Shown here: in pieces, positions 50,494 to 59,857 of the stretch | How the letters are laid out: each line of letters opens with the position of its first letter | Position numbering within the stretch: the stretch's first letter is position 1 | DNA from: Streptomyces adustus | GTDB lineage: Bacteria; Actinomycetota; Actinomycetes; Streptomycetales; Streptomycetaceae | DNA length: 64,000 nucleotides | Direction: 5' to 3' | Assembly (NCBI RefSeq): GCF_009377175.1 | Contig: NZ_VJZD01000009.1 | Location: 1 to 64,000, forward strand | Notes under the pieces: generated by a model | Databases searched by the model: none | Seen by the model: the letters and a program-made list of their open reading frames with translations, nothing else | What the model was told of the DNA's origin: nothing | Made by a program: the position numbers and the translations under genes

Positions 50494-52266
50494 GTGCGCA
50501 AAGTGCTCATCGCCAACCGTGGCGAAATCGCTGTTCGCGTTGCCCGGGCCTGCCGGGACGCCGGGATCGGGAGCGTGGCCGTCTACGCCGACCCGGACCG
50601 GGACGCTCTGCATGTCCGTGCCGCGGATGAGGCGTTCGCCCTGGGCGGTGACACCCCGGCGACCAGCTACCTGGACATCGGCAAGGTGCTGAACGCCGCC
50701 CGTGAGTCCGGCGCGGACGCCATCCACCCGGGCTACGGCTTCCTCTCGGAGAACGCCGACTTCGCCCAGGCGGTCCTGGACGCGGGCCTGATCTGGATCG
50801 GCCCGCCCCCGCAGGCCATCCGCGACCTGGGTGACAAGGTCGCCGCCCGGCACATCGCCCAGCGCGCCGGCGCGCCGCTGGTGGCCGGCACCCCCGACCC
50901 GGTCTCCGGTGCCGACGAGGTCGTCGCGTTCGCCGAGGAGCACGGGCTGCCGATCGCCATCAAGGCCGCCTTCGGCGGCGGCGGGCGTGGTCTGAAGGTC
51001 GCCCGGACCCTGGAAGAGGTCCCGGAGCTGTACGACTCGGCCGTACGTGAGGCCGTCGCGGCCTTCGGCCGCGGCGAGTGCTTCGTCGAGCGTTACCTCG
51101 ACAAGCCCCGGCACGTGGAGACCCAGTGCCTGGCCGACACCCACGGCAACGTGGTCGTCGTCTCCACCCGTGACTGCTCGCTCCAGCGCCGCCACCAGAA
51201 GCTGGTCGAGGAGGCGCCGGCGCCGTTCCTGTCCGAGGCGCAGGTCGCCGAGCTGTACAGCTCCTCGAAGGCGATCCTGAAGGAGGCCGGCTACGTCGGC
51301 GCGGGCACCGTGGAGTTCCTGGTCGGCGCCGACGGCACGATCTCCTTCCTGGAGGTCAACACCCGTCTCCAGGTCGAGCACCCGGTGACCGAGGAGGTCG
51401 CCGGCATCGACCTGGTGCGCGAGATGTTCCGTATCGCGGACGGCGAGGCCCTGGGCTACGACGACCCCGCCCTGCGCGGACACTCCTTCGAGTTCCGGAT
51501 CAACGGCGAGGACCCGGGCCGCGGCTTCCTGCCCGCTCCGGGCACCGTCACCGCCTTCGACGCGCCGAGCGGACCGGGCGTGCGTCTGGACGCGGGCGTG
51601 GAGTCCGGCAGCGTCATCGGCCCGGCCTGGGACTCCCTGCTGGCCAAGCTGATCGTCACCGGCGCCACCCGCGAGCAGGCCCTTCAGCGGGCCGCCCGTG
51701 CGCTGGCGGAGTTCAAGGTCGAGGGCATGGCCACCGCCATCCCCTTCCACCGCGCGGTCGTCCAGGACCCCGCGTTCGCTCCCGAGCTGACCGGCTCCGA
51801 CGCGCCGTTCACGGTCCACACCCGCTGGATCGAGACCGAGTTCGTCAACGAGATCAAGCCGTTCGCCGCCCCGGCCGACGCCGAGGCGGACGAGGAGGCC
51901 GGCCGCGAGACGGTCGTCGTCGAGGTCGGCGGCAAGCGTCTTGAGGTCTCGCTCCCCGTCTCGCTCGGCATGTCGCTGGCCCGTACCGGTCTGGCCGCCG
52001 GTGCCAAGCCCAAGCGCCGCGCCGCGAAGAAGTCCGGCCCGGTCGCGTCCGGCGACACCCTCGCCTCCCCGATGCAGGGCACCATCGTCAAGGTGGCCGT
52101 CGAGGAGGGCCAGGAGGTCAAGGAGGGCGACCTGATCGTCGTCCTGGAGGCCATGAAGATGGAGCAGCCCCTCAACGCCCACCGTTCGGGCACCGTGAAG
52201 GGCCTCAACTTCGAGGTCGGCGCGTCCGTCACCTCGGGCGCGGCCATCTGCGAGATCAAGGACTGA
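50494..52266 (+). CDS. accA2: Acyl-CoA carboxylase alpha subunit, biotin carboxylase plus BCCP
   Basis: 590 aa biotinylated subunit shared by acetyl- and propionyl-CoA carboxylases of Streptomyces. Biotin carboxylase (about 1-450): [22 protein letters not shown]-grasp [10 protein letters not shown], carbonate loop [15 protein letters not shown] and [17 protein letters not shown] Lys/Arg/Ala linker (about 495-515) leads to the carrier domain, with the biotin acceptor Lys555 in [11 protein letters not shown]. The start is GTG 50494 after AAGGAGGGAG; codons further upstream in this frame are not part of the family. A strong hairpin ends it. Confidence 0.96.
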   Translation: MRKVLIANRGEIAVRVARACRDAGIGSVAVYADPDRDALHVRAADEAFALGGDTPATSYLDIGKVLNAARESGADAIHPGYGFLSENADFAQAVLDAGLIWIGPPPQAIRDLGDKVAARHIAQRAGAPLVAGTPDPVSGADEVVAFAEEHGLPIAIKAAFGGGGRGLKVARTLEEVPELYDSAVREAVAAFGRGECFVERYLDKPRHVETQCLADTHGNVVVVSTRDCSLQRRHQKLVEEAPAPFLSEAQVAELYSSSKAILKEAGYVGAGTVEFLVGADGTISFLEVNTRLQVEHPVTEEVAGIDLVREMFRIADGEALGYDDPALRGHSFEFRINGEDPGRGFLPAPGTVTAFDAPSGPGVRLDAGVESGSVIGPAWDSLLAKLIVTGATREQALQRAARALAEFKVEGMATAIPFHRAVVQDPAFAPELTGSDAPFTVHTRWIETEFVNEIKPFAAPADAEADEEAGRETVVVEVGGKRLEVSLPVSLGMSLARTGLAAGAKPKRRAAKKSGPVASGDTLASPMQGTIVKVAVEEGQEVKEGDLIVVLEAMKMEQPLNAHRSGTVKGLNFEVGASVTSGAAICEIKD

Positions 52267-52294
52267 CACCGGCACTGACACCGGCGTACCTCGA

Positions 52295-52333
52295 AACGCC
52301 CCGCGGACCACGGCAGTCGGTCCGCGGGGCGTT
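52295..52333 (+). terminator. Terminator after accA2
   Basis: Perfect 15-bp stem (AACGCCCCGCGGACC, 52295-52309, with 52319-52333), 9-nt loop, followed by CCGTTTCC. Confidence 0.85.
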
Positions 52334-52438
52334 CCGTTTCCCCGCGTACCGTGCGGAGGTGCCGAAGACCGTGCAGAGATGTCAAAGGGCGCGCGTCCAC
52401 CCGCCGTCGGGCGCCCGCCGTCGAGCGGGTCTCGGCGG

Positions 52439-53401
52439 TCAGCGGCGGCGCAGGTCCGCCACGCGCGCCCGTTCCGCGCCCGGCGGCTGGTCGTTCAGGA
52501 CCGCGGCGCTCCGCAGGCCGGGGCCCACGCCGGGAACCTGACCGCGACGGGGGGCGGGGAGGGGTACGTCCCGACGCTGCTGCTGGCGCGCCGGGACGGC
52601 GTCACCCCCCGGGCTCCCCGCCGCCCCGGCCACGGCGATCTGCACCCCCTGGTCGGCGAGGGCCTGGAGTTCGGTGGCCGCACGGTCGTCGTGAGCGGGC
52701 GGCTCGTCGGTGATCAGACGGGTGATCAGATCGGTGGGCACGGTCTGGAACATGGTGTCCGTACCGAGTTTGGTGTGGTCGGCGAGGACGACGACCTCCG
52801 CGGCGGCCTGGACCAGCGCCCGGTCGACGGAGGCCGACAGCATGTTGGACGTGGACAGCCCGCGCTCGGCGGTCAGACCGCTGCCGGAGAGGAAGGCCCG
52901 CGAGACCCGCAGCCCCTGGAGGGACTGCTCGGCACCGCTGCCCACCAGGGCGTAGTTGGAACCGCGCAGGGTACCGCCGGTCATCACGACCTCCACCCGG
53001 TTGGCATGGGCCAGCGCCTGGGCGACCAGGAGGGAGTTGGTGACGACGGTCAGCCCGGGTACGCGGGCGAGCCGGCGGGCCAGCTCCTGGGTGGTGGTTC
53101 CCGCCCCGACCACGATGGCCTCGCCCTCTTCGACGAAGTTGGCGGCGAGGTCGGCGATGGCCGTCTTCTCGGCGGTCGCGAGATGAGACTTCTGCGGAAA
53201 GCCGGACTCCCGCGTGAACCCGCCCGGCAGTACCGCACCGCCGTGCCGGCGGTCGAGGAGTCCTTCTGCCTCCAGTGCGCGCACGTCCCGCCGTACGGTC
53301 ACTTCGGAGGTCTGGACGACGCGGGCGAGCTCACGGAGCGACACGGCCCCGTTCGCTCGCACCATTTCGAGGATCAATTGGCGACGTTCTGCAGCGAACA
53401 C
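52439..53401 (-). CDS. DeoR/GlpR family transcriptional regulator with C-terminal extension
   Basis: 320 aa. An N-terminal DeoR winged HTH (about 1-57: ERRQLILEMVRANGAVSLRE, SEVTVRRDVRALEAEGLLDR) and a DeoRC sugar-phosphate sensor domain (about 75-235: IVVGAGTTTQELARRL, VVTNSLLVAQAL, DHTKLG). The family normally ends near 255; here about 65 further residues, Pro/Arg/Gln-rich and low-complexity, follow. That tail could be disordered or a result of frameshift; GC3 stays high. GTG 53401 with TACTGT ending 7 nt upstream suggests a leaderless mRNA. The controlled sugar pathway is not evident from neighbours. Confidence 0.88.
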   Translation of the reverse strand: MFAAERRQLILEMVRANGAVSLRELARVVQTSEVTVRRDVRALEAEGLLDRRHGGAVLPGGFTRESGFPQKSHLATAEKTAIADLAANFVEEGEAIVVGAGTTTQELARRLARVPGLTVVTNSLLVAQALAHANRVEVVMTGGTLRGSNYALVGSGAEQSLQGLRVSRAFLSGSGLTAERGLSTSNMLSASVDRALVQAAAEVVVLADHTKLGTDTMFQTVPTDLITRLITDEPPAHDDRAATELQALADQGVQIAVAGAAGSPGGDAVPARQQQRRDVPLPAPRRGQVPGVGPGLRSAAVLNDQPPGAERARVADLRRR

Positions 53402-53567
53402 GAAACTGACAGTAACCCCAACGACCGTCTGGTTTCAGCTGTTTGCGCCGAATAACAGAAGTTGTTCGCACGGTGAAGGGCGAAGTGGTATAGGGCCTAG
53501 TCGCCCCGACTATGCCGCACGAATGGTCGACAACTCCCCGTGACCAGCGGGGAGTCGCTTTCGGCCG

Positions 53568-55016
53568 TCAGCCCTCGCCCGTCGCCTTACGGGTGTGCAG
53601 CTGCCGGGCCACTTCCGCGATCGACCCCGAAAGAGAGGGGTACACGGTGAACGCGTTCGCGATCTGTTCGACCGTCAGATTGTTGTCGACGGCGATCGAG
53701 ATGGGGTGGATCAGTTCCGAGGCGCGCGGCGCCACGACCACACCGCCCACGACGATGCCCGTGCCCGGCCGGCAGAAGATCTTCACGAAGCCGTCCCGGA
53801 TGCCCTGCATCTTGGCGCGCGGGTTGCGCAGCAGCGGCAGCTTCACCACCCGGGCGTCGATCTTGCCCGCGTCGACGTCCGCCTGGGAGTAGCCGACGGT
53901 GGCGATCTCGGGGTCGGTGAAGACGTTCGAGGAGACCGTCTTGAGGTTGAGCGGGGCCACCGCGTCGCCGAGGAAGTGGTACATGGCGATGCGGCCCTGC
54001 ATGGCGGCGACGGAGGCGAGGGCGAAGACGCCGGTCACGTCACCGGCCGCGTACACGCCGGGGGCCGTGGTGCGGGAGACCTTGTCGGTCCAGATGTGAC
54101 CGGAGTCGCGCAGCCTGACGCCCGCCTCCTCAAGGCCGAGCCCGGCGCTGTTGGGGATGGCGCCGACGGCCATCAGACAGTGCGTGCCGGTGATGACCCG
54201 GCCGTCGGAGAGGGTGACCTCGACGCGGTCGCCGACCCGCTTGGCGGACTCGGCGCGGGAGCGGGCCATCACGTTCATGCCGCGGCGGCGGAAGACGTCC
54301 TCCAGGACGGCGGCGGCGTCCGGGTCCTCGCCGGGCAGCACGCGGTCGCGGGACGACACCAGGGTCACCTTGGAGCCGAGCGCCTGGTAGGCACCGGCGA
54401 ACTCGGCGCCGGTGACACCCGAGCCGACCACGATGAGCTCCTCGGGGAGTTCGTCGAGGTCGTACACCTGGGTCCAGTTGAGGATGCGCTCACCGTCGGG
54501 CAGGGCGTCCGGCACCTCGCGCGGGTGACCGCCGGTGGCGATGAGGACGGCGTCGGCGACGAGGGTCTCCTCGGTGCCGTCGGCGGCCGCCACGACGACC
54601 TTGCGCGAGCCGTCGAGGGCCTGCATCCCCTCCAGCCGGCCGCGCCCGCGCATGACGCGCGCGCCGGCCCGGGTCACGGAGGCGGTGATGTCGTGCGACT
54701 GGGCGAGCGCGAGCCGCTTCACCCGTCGGTTGACCTTGCCGAGGTCCACGCCGACGACGCGAGCGGCCTGCTCGATGTGCGGGGTGTCGTCGGCGACGAT
54801 GATGCCCAGCTCTTCGTACGACGAGTCGAAGGTGGTCATCACCTCGGCCGTGGCAATAAGGGTCTTCGACGGCACGCAGTCGGTCAGCACCGACGCTCCG
54901 CCCAGACCGTCGCAGTCGACGACGGTCACCTCCGCGCCGAGCTGCGCCGCCACCAGCGCAGCTTCGTAGCCGCCCGGTCCACCACCGATGATCACGATCC
55001 GAGTCACGTACTCCAT
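53568..55016 (-). CDS. lpdA: LpdA-type NAD(P)H-quinone reductase (flavoprotein disulfide reductase family)
   Basis: 482 aa. FAD fold TRIVIIGGGPGGYEAALVAA and second Rossmann ELIVVGSGVTGAEFAGAYQALG. The redox-active disulfide of dihydrolipoamide dehydrogenases (C-x4-C) is broken: GGASVLTDCVPSK has Ser42 and only Cys47, and the C-terminal His-Glu active site is also absent. This matches mycobacterial LpdA, an NAD(P)H:quinone reductase, rather than true lipoamide dehydrogenase. ATG 55016 is chosen; GTG 55007 is possible. It is divergent from the cyclotransferase gene. Confidence 0.9.
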   Translation of the reverse strand: MEYVTRIVIIGGGPGGYEAALVAAQLGAEVTVVDCDGLGGASVLTDCVPSKTLIATAEVMTTFDSSYEELGIIVADDTPHIEQAARVVGVDLGKVNRRVKRLALAQSHDITASVTRAGARVMRGRGRLEGMQALDGSRKVVVAAADGTEETLVADAVLIATGGHPREVPDALPDGERILNWTQVYDLDELPEELIVVGSGVTGAEFAGAYQALGSKVTLVSSRDRVLPGEDPDAAAVLEDVFRRRGMNVMARSRAESAKRVGDRVEVTLSDGRVITGTHCLMAVGAIPNSAGLGLEEAGVRLRDSGHIWTDKVSRTTAPGVYAAGDVTGVFALASVAAMQGRIAMYHFLGDAVAPLNLKTVSSNVFTDPEIATVGYSQADVDAGKIDARVVKLPLLRNPRAKMQGIRDGFVKIFCRPGTGIVVGGVVVAPRASELIHPISIAVDNNLTVEQIANAFTVYPSLSGSIAEVARQLHTRKATGEG

Positions 55017-55087
55017 TGTCCCGCACGCGTCGAGGTGCTATTGCCCCGGGGCCGGACCGGGTCCCGACGGACTCGTCCGGGACGGGC

Positions 55088-55115
55088 GTGACACGCGGGA
55101 CGGCTGCCGTACTCT
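55088..55115 (+). promoter_or_regulatory. Promoter of the gamma-glutamylcyclotransferase-like gene
   Basis: GTGACA (55088-55093), 16-bp spacer, TACTCT (55110-55115), 7 nt to the ATG at 55123; a leaderless arrangement. Confidence 0.5.
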
Positions 55116-55122
55116 TCGACCC

Positions 55123-55560
55123 ATGTCGCTCTACACCGCGTATGCCGGCAACCTCGACGCGCGGCTGATGTCCCGCCGCGCCCCGCACTCGCCGCTGCGC
55201 GCGACGGGCTGGCTGAACGGCTGGCGGCTGACGTTCGGCGGCGAGCAGCTCGGCTGGGACGGCGCGCTGGCCACGGTCGTCGAGGACCCCGACGCGCAGG
55301 TCTTCGTCGCGCTCTACGACATCGCCTCCATGGACGAGGAGTCGCTGGACCGCTGGGAGGGCGTCGGCCTCGGCATCTACCGCCGCCTGCGGGTCCGCGT
55401 GCACACCCTGGACGGTCAGGAGCCGGCGTGGACGTACGTGCTCAACGGTTACGAGGGCGGACTGCCCTCCGCCCGCTATCTGGGCGAGGTCGCCGACGCC
55501 GCGGAGTCGGCGGGCGCGCCCCACGACTACGTGATGGAACTGCGCAAGCGGCCCTGCTGA
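55123..55560 (+). CDS. Gamma-glutamylcyclotransferase-fold (AIG2-like) protein
   Basis: 145 aa GGCT-fold protein. The substrate loop at the N-terminus reads LYTAYAGNLDARLM, where the family has YGSN/YxxN, and the catalytic acid is in LDRWEGVGLGIYRRL. The rest (ALYDIASMDEES, AWTYVLNGYEGGLPSARYL) is the usual barrel. It may form 5-oxoproline from gamma-glutamyl peptides or repair a damaged amine, but activity of such actinobacterial proteins (which use mycothiol, not glutathione) is uncertain. ATG 55123 has no Shine-Dalgarno and a good promoter just upstream. Confidence 0.85.
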   Translation: MSLYTAYAGNLDARLMSRRAPHSPLRATGWLNGWRLTFGGEQLGWDGALATVVEDPDAQVFVALYDIASMDEESLDRWEGVGLGIYRRLRVRVHTLDGQEPAWTYVLNGYEGGLPSARYLGEVADAAESAGAPHDYVMELRKRPC

Positions 55561-55701
55561 GCCGGGCGCGGACCGCCCTCGCGGATCGGCCTCGTGGGAT
55601 CGTCCCGAACGGCGCTTCGTTGGAAACGACAAGACAACGATCGCCATCCCGTGAGCACTGTCATCTACGCGCGTAGGCCCAGACCGGCTACCCTCGACCG
55701 C

Positions 55702-56526
55702 GTGAACGCATCTCTTCTTCCGGACGACATCCAGGGCGACCCCTATGCGGCCGCCGACGCCGCCGCCTCGCGCCTGCGCGAGCTGACGGGCGCCGAGACC
55801 CACGACGTCGCCCTCGTGATGGGCTCCGGCTGGGCACCGGCCGTGGACGCCCTCGGCGCTCCCGAGGCCGAGTTCCAGGTCACCGAGCTGCCCGGCTTCC
55901 CGCCGCCGGCGGTCGCCGGCCACGGCGGCACGATCCGCTCGTACCGCATCGGCGAGAAGCGCGCGCTCGTCTTCCTGGGCCGTACCCACTTCTACGAGGG
56001 CCGTGGCGTCGCCTCCGTCGCGCACGGCGTGCGCACCGCGGTCGCCGCGGGCTGCAAGACCGTGGTGCTGACCAACGGCTGCGGCGGTCTGCGCGAGGGC
56101 ATGCGCCCCGGGCAGCCGGTGCTGATCAGCGACCACCTCAACCTGACGGCGACCTCGCCGATCGTCGGCGCGAACTTCGTGGACCTCACCGACCTGTACT
56201 CGCCGCGCCTGCGCGCCCTGTGCAAGGAGATCGACTCCAGCCTGGAGGAGGGCGTCTACGCCCAGTTCCCCGGCCCGCACTACGAGACCCCGGCCGAGAT
56301 CCGCATGGCCCGCGTCATCGGCGCGGACCTGGTCGGCATGTCGACGGTCCTGGAGGCCATCGCCGCCCGCGAGGCGGGTGCCGAGGTGCTGGGCATCTCG
56401 CTGGTCACCAACCTCGCGGCGGGCATGACGGGCGAGCCCCTCAACCACGAGGAGGTCCTCCAGGCCGGCCGCGACAGCGCCACCCGGATGGGCTCCCTGC
56501 TGGCGCAGGTGCTGGACCGCCTGTAG
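55702..56526 (+). CDS. Purine-nucleoside phosphorylase
   Basis: 274 aa trimeric-class PNP that phosphorolyses inosine and guanosine in purine salvage. Motifs: [16 protein letters not shown] (phosphate loop), [18 protein letters not shown] with the catalytic His, [28 protein letters not shown] and the base-binding [15 protein letters not shown] and [10 protein letters not shown] with Asn. GTG 55702 has a -10-like TACCCT ending 7 nt before it and no Shine-Dalgarno. The phosphohexomutase gene downstream could use the ribose-1-phosphate or hexose-phosphate products. Confidence 0.93.
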   Translation: MNASLLPDDIQGDPYAAADAAASRLRELTGAETHDVALVMGSGWAPAVDALGAPEAEFQVTELPGFPPPAVAGHGGTIRSYRIGEKRALVFLGRTHFYEGRGVASVAHGVRTAVAAGCKTVVLTNGCGGLREGMRPGQPVLISDHLNLTATSPIVGANFVDLTDLYSPRLRALCKEIDSSLEEGVYAQFPGPHYETPAEIRMARVIGADLVGMSTVLEAIAAREAGAEVLGISLVTNLAAGMTGEPLNHEEVLQAGRDSATRMGSLLAQVLDRL

Positions 56527-57005
56527 GCGACCGGCCCCGCGGGTCCGGCCCGGCGCCGGGCCCCACGGGGTTCGAGGAGCGGACTCCGGGGGCAGAGCCT
56601 CCGGGGAGGAACGTACGGGGCGGGCGGGACGCACGGGGCACCTGACGCCCCGGGCACCGCCCGCACCGTACGCGCGACCCGCCCGGACACGCGATCCGCC
56701 CGGGCGGCGGACGCATCCGGGCGGCTGACGCCCGGGGGCGCGGGACGACCGTGGACCGCGCAACCGTCGGGCACCTCGCGACCGTCGTGGACCGCGGGAC
56801 GACCGTGACCGCGGTACGGCTGCGATCGCGGGGCGGGCGGCTCCGGGGGCACTCGCGCCCGTGGGTACGCACCCCCGTGCACCCGCATCCCCCGTACGCA
56901 CCACCCGCCCGCACCACCCGCAGGCGCGCGCCACCGCACGCATCGCAGGCACGCACCACCGCACGCGCGCGCAGCGCGGCACACGAACGAGAGGTTGGAC
57001 CGAAC
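56527..57005. other. Long GC-rich low-complexity gap before the phosphohexomutase
   Basis: 480 bp, extremely GC-rich, with short repeated blocks: CGCGGGACGACCGTG occurs twice (about 56739 and 56790) with related GACCGTCGTGGACCGCG between, and GCACGCACCACCGCACG-like blocks at 56900-56970. Frames are open only because of the composition. I see no convincing gene or promoter. Confidence 0.45.
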
Positions 57006-58637
57006 GTGCAAGACGATCTCATCGCACGGGCCACGTCATGGCTGGCCGAGGACCCCGACGCGGACACCCGCGCGGAACTCGCCAAGCTCATCGACGCGGG
57101 AGACCACGCCGAGCTCGCCGCACGCTTCGGCGGCACCCTCCAGTTCGGCACCGCGGGCCTGCGCGGCGAACTCGGCGCCGGCCCGATGCGCATGAACCGC
57201 TCGGTCGTCATCCGCGCCGCGGCCGGTCTCGCCGCCTACCTGAAGAAGAACGGCAGCTCCGGCGGCCTCGTCGTGATCGGCTACGACGCCCGCCACAAGT
57301 CCGCCGACTTCGCCCGCGACACCGCGGCCGTGATGACCGGCGCGGGCCTGCGCGCCGCCGTGCTGCCGCGCCCGCTGCCCACGCCCGTCCTCGCCTTCGC
57401 CATAAGGCACCTGGGCGCGGTGGCCGGCGTCGAGGTGACGGCCAGCCACAACCCGCCCCGCGACAACGGCTACAAGGTCTACCTCGGCGACGGCTCCCAG
57501 ATCGTCCCGCCGGCCGACGCGGAGATCGCCGCCGAGATCGACGCGATCGAGGCGCTCGCCGACGTCCCCCGCCCGGACCAGGGCTGGGAGACCCTCGACG
57601 AGGGCGTCCTGGACGCCTACCTGGCCCGTACGGACGCCGTCCTGTCCGCCGGCTCCCCGCGCACCGCCCGCACCGTCTACACGGCGATGCACGGTGTCGG
57701 CAAGGACGTCCTGCTCGCGGCCTTCGCCCGCGCGGGCTTCCCGGCCCCGGTCCTGGTCGCCGAGCAGGCCGAGCCCGACCCGGACTTCCCGACCGTCGCC
57801 TTCCCCAACCCGGAAGAGCCCGGCGCGATGGACCTGGCCTTCGCGCAGGCCCGGGCGAGCGCCCCCGACCTGATCATCGCCAACGACCCCGACGCCGACC
57901 GCTGCGCCGTCGCCGTCGCGCAGGACGGCGCCTGGCGCATGCTCCGCGGTGACGAGGTCGGCTCGCTGCTCGCCGCCCACCTGGTGCGCCGCGGGGTCAC
58001 CGGCACCTTCGCCGAGTCGATCGTCTCCTCCTCGCTCCTCGGCCGGATCGCCGACAAGGCGGGGCTGCCGTACGAGGAGACCCTCACCGGCTTCAAGTGG
58101 ATCGCCCGCGTGGACGGTCTGCGCTACGGCTACGAGGAGGCCCTCGGCTACTGCGTCGACCCCGAGGGCGTACGCGACAAGGACGGCATCACCGCCGCGC
58201 TCCTCGTCACGGAGCTGGCCTCCGAGCTCAAGGAGCAGGGGCGCACCCTCCTCGACCTGCTGGACGACCTCGCCGTCGAGCACGGGCTGCACGCCACCGA
58301 CCAGCTCTCGGTGCGGGTGGAGGACCTCTCGGTCATCGCCGACGCGATGCGACGGCTGCGCGAGCGGCCGCCGGGCGAACTCGCCGGGCTGCCGGTGACC
58401 GCGGCGGAGGACCTCACCCGGGGCACCGACCGGCTGCCGCCCACGGACGGCCTGCGCTACACCCTCGACGGCGCGCGCGTCATCGTCCGGCCCAGCGGCA
58501 CCGAGCCCAAACTGAAGTGCTACCTGGAGGTCGTCGTCCCCGTGGGCGACCGTGCCGGCCTCCCGGCGGCCCGCGCCCGGGCCGCCGAACTGCTGGCGGC
58601 GATCAAGCGCGACCTGTCGGCGGCCGCCGGGATCTGA
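57006..58637 (+). CDS. pmm: Phosphoglucomutase/phosphomannomutase family protein (PGM2 type)
   Basis: 543 aa alpha-D-phosphohexomutase. Four domains with the phospho-Ser loop VEVTASHNPPRDNGYKVY, the Mg loop ANDPDADRCAVAV, the sugar loop GDEVGSLL and the C-terminal phosphate-binding RPSGTEPKLKCYLEV. The length and N-terminal FGTAGLRGELGAGPMRMNR place it with PGM2-like enzymes (glucose-1,6-bisphosphate or phosphopentomutase activity), which fits the purine phosphorylase upstream. GTG 57006 follows GAGAGGTTGGACC. A 17-bp hairpin ends it. Confidence 0.93.
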   Translation: MQDDLIARATSWLAEDPDADTRAELAKLIDAGDHAELAARFGGTLQFGTAGLRGELGAGPMRMNRSVVIRAAAGLAAYLKKNGSSGGLVVIGYDARHKSADFARDTAAVMTGAGLRAAVLPRPLPTPVLAFAIRHLGAVAGVEVTASHNPPRDNGYKVYLGDGSQIVPPADAEIAAEIDAIEALADVPRPDQGWETLDEGVLDAYLARTDAVLSAGSPRTARTVYTAMHGVGKDVLLAAFARAGFPAPVLVAEQAEPDPDFPTVAFPNPEEPGAMDLAFAQARASAPDLIIANDPDADRCAVAVAQDGAWRMLRGDEVGSLLAAHLVRRGVTGTFAESIVSSSLLGRIADKAGLPYEETLTGFKWIARVDGLRYGYEEALGYCVDPEGVRDKDGITAALLVTELASELKEQGRTLLDLLDDLAVEHGLHATDQLSVRVEDLSVIADAMRRLRERPPGELAGLPVTAAEDLTRGTDRLPPTDGLRYTLDGARVIVRPSGTEPKLKCYLEVVVPVGDRAGLPAARARAAELLAAIKRDLSAAAGI

Positions 58638-58844
58638 CCCGGTCCGCCAGGGGCTGTACGGCCGGGAGCGCCGCGATTCATACGGAATTGGGCTGTCGCA
58701 TGCCTCCCGGCCGCCTCCTCCGGGCGCATCCGTTCCATCCTGGGAACGCAACACGGATGCACTCCTCACACCCCCCTTGGAGGCATCCACCCCCAGGGTG
58801 TCCCAAGCCCCAGGAGTCACATCCGGCGGGACACCGCACCTGGG

Positions 58845-58893
58845 CCGGGCACGGGGTCCGGATCCGCGACGGCGGGCCGGACCCCGTGCCCGG
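58845..58893. terminator. Very strong bidirectional hairpin between pmm and pstB
   Basis: A perfect 17-bp stem (58845-58861, CCGGGCACGGGGTCCGG, with 58877-58893) and 15-nt loop lie in the 330-bp gap between convergent genes (58638-58967). The remaining gap sequence shows nothing else that I can support. Confidence 0.88.
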
Positions 58894-58967
58894 TCGTCCG
58901 TCCGGGGCCCCGGCGACCGGTGCGGGGCGGCGCACACGACGGTGCGGGGTGACACGCGGGGCGGGGC

Positions 58968-59837
58968 TCAGCCGAAGCGGCCGTTGACGTAGTCCGTGGT
59001 GCGCGGGTCCTGCGGGCTGTCGAACATCGCGCCCGTGGGGCCGTGCTCGACGATCGCGCCGGGGGTGCCCTGTTCGGCGAGGAAGAACGCGCACTGGTCG
59101 GAGACGCGGGCCGCCTGCTGCATGTTGTGGGTGACGATCACGATGGTCACCTCTTCGGACAGCTCGTGGATCGTCTCCTCGATGCGCCGCGTCGAGGTCG
59201 GGTCCAGCGCCGAGCACGGTTCGTCCATGAGCAGCACCCGGGGCCGTACGGCCAGCGAGCGCGCGATGCACAGACGCTGCTGCTGGCCGCCGGAGAGCGC
59301 GCCACCGGGCTGCCGGAGGCGGTCGCGGACCTCCTTCCACAGACCCGCCTTGGTCAGGCACTCCTCCACCAGCGCGTCCCTGTCGTCGCGGCCCGCCTTG
59401 ATGCCGCCCAGTTTCAGGCCGGCGGTGACGTTGTCGTAGATCGACATCGCCGGGAAGGGGTTGGGCTTCTGGAAGACCATGCCGATCTGGCGGCGGGCGT
59501 GGGTGATGCGCCGGCCGCGGTCGTAGATGTCCTCGCCGTCGAGCAGCACCCGGCCCGCCAGGGACGCGGAGCCGACGAGTTCGTGCATGCGGTTGAGGAT
59601 CCGCAGGAAGGTGGACTTGCCGCAGCCGGACGGGCCGATGAGCGCGGTGACCTTGCGGGCGGGCATGGTGAGCGAGACGTGCTCAAGGACCTTGTGGTCG
59701 CCGAACCAGGCCGAGATGGAGTCGGCCTCCAGGGTGGCGGGGTCGCTCTGCGCGGCGCCGCGGCCTGGCCGGACGGCGTTGATTCTCCTCGTCGGGTCGA
59801 GGATCTCGTCGACGAGCGTGTCGGTCGGGTCGGACAT
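58968..59837 (-). CDS. pstB: Phosphate-type ABC transporter ATP-binding protein PstB
   Basis: 289 aa. After an N-terminal extension of about 35 residues comes a full Pst[20 protein letters not shown], Walker [34 protein letters not shown] (the PstB-diagnostic Q-loop), [27 protein letters not shown] and [15 protein letters not shown]. The family couples ATP hydrolysis to PstCA phosphate import; PstC and PstA are not in the window and may lie beyond 64000. Being last in an operon with wall proteins and a sortase-fold protein is unusual. ATG 59837 follows GGAGTCCGCC, 20 bp after the preceding stop. Confidence 0.92.
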   Translation of the reverse strand: MSDPTDTLVDEILDPTRRINAVRPGRGAAQSDPATLEADSISAWFGDHKVLEHVSLTMPARKVTALIGPSGCGKSTFLRILNRMHELVGSASLAGRVLLDGEDIYDRGRRITHARRQIGMVFQKPNPFPAMSIYDNVTAGLKLGGIKAGRDDRDALVEECLTKAGLWKEVRDRLRQPGGALSGGQQQRLCIARSLAVRPRVLLMDEPCSALDPTSTRRIEETIHELSEEVTIVIVTHNMQQAARVSDQCAFFLAEQGTPGAIVEHGPTGAMFDSPQDPRTTDYVNGRFG

Positions 59838-59857
59838 GATGGCGGACTCCTCGTCGT

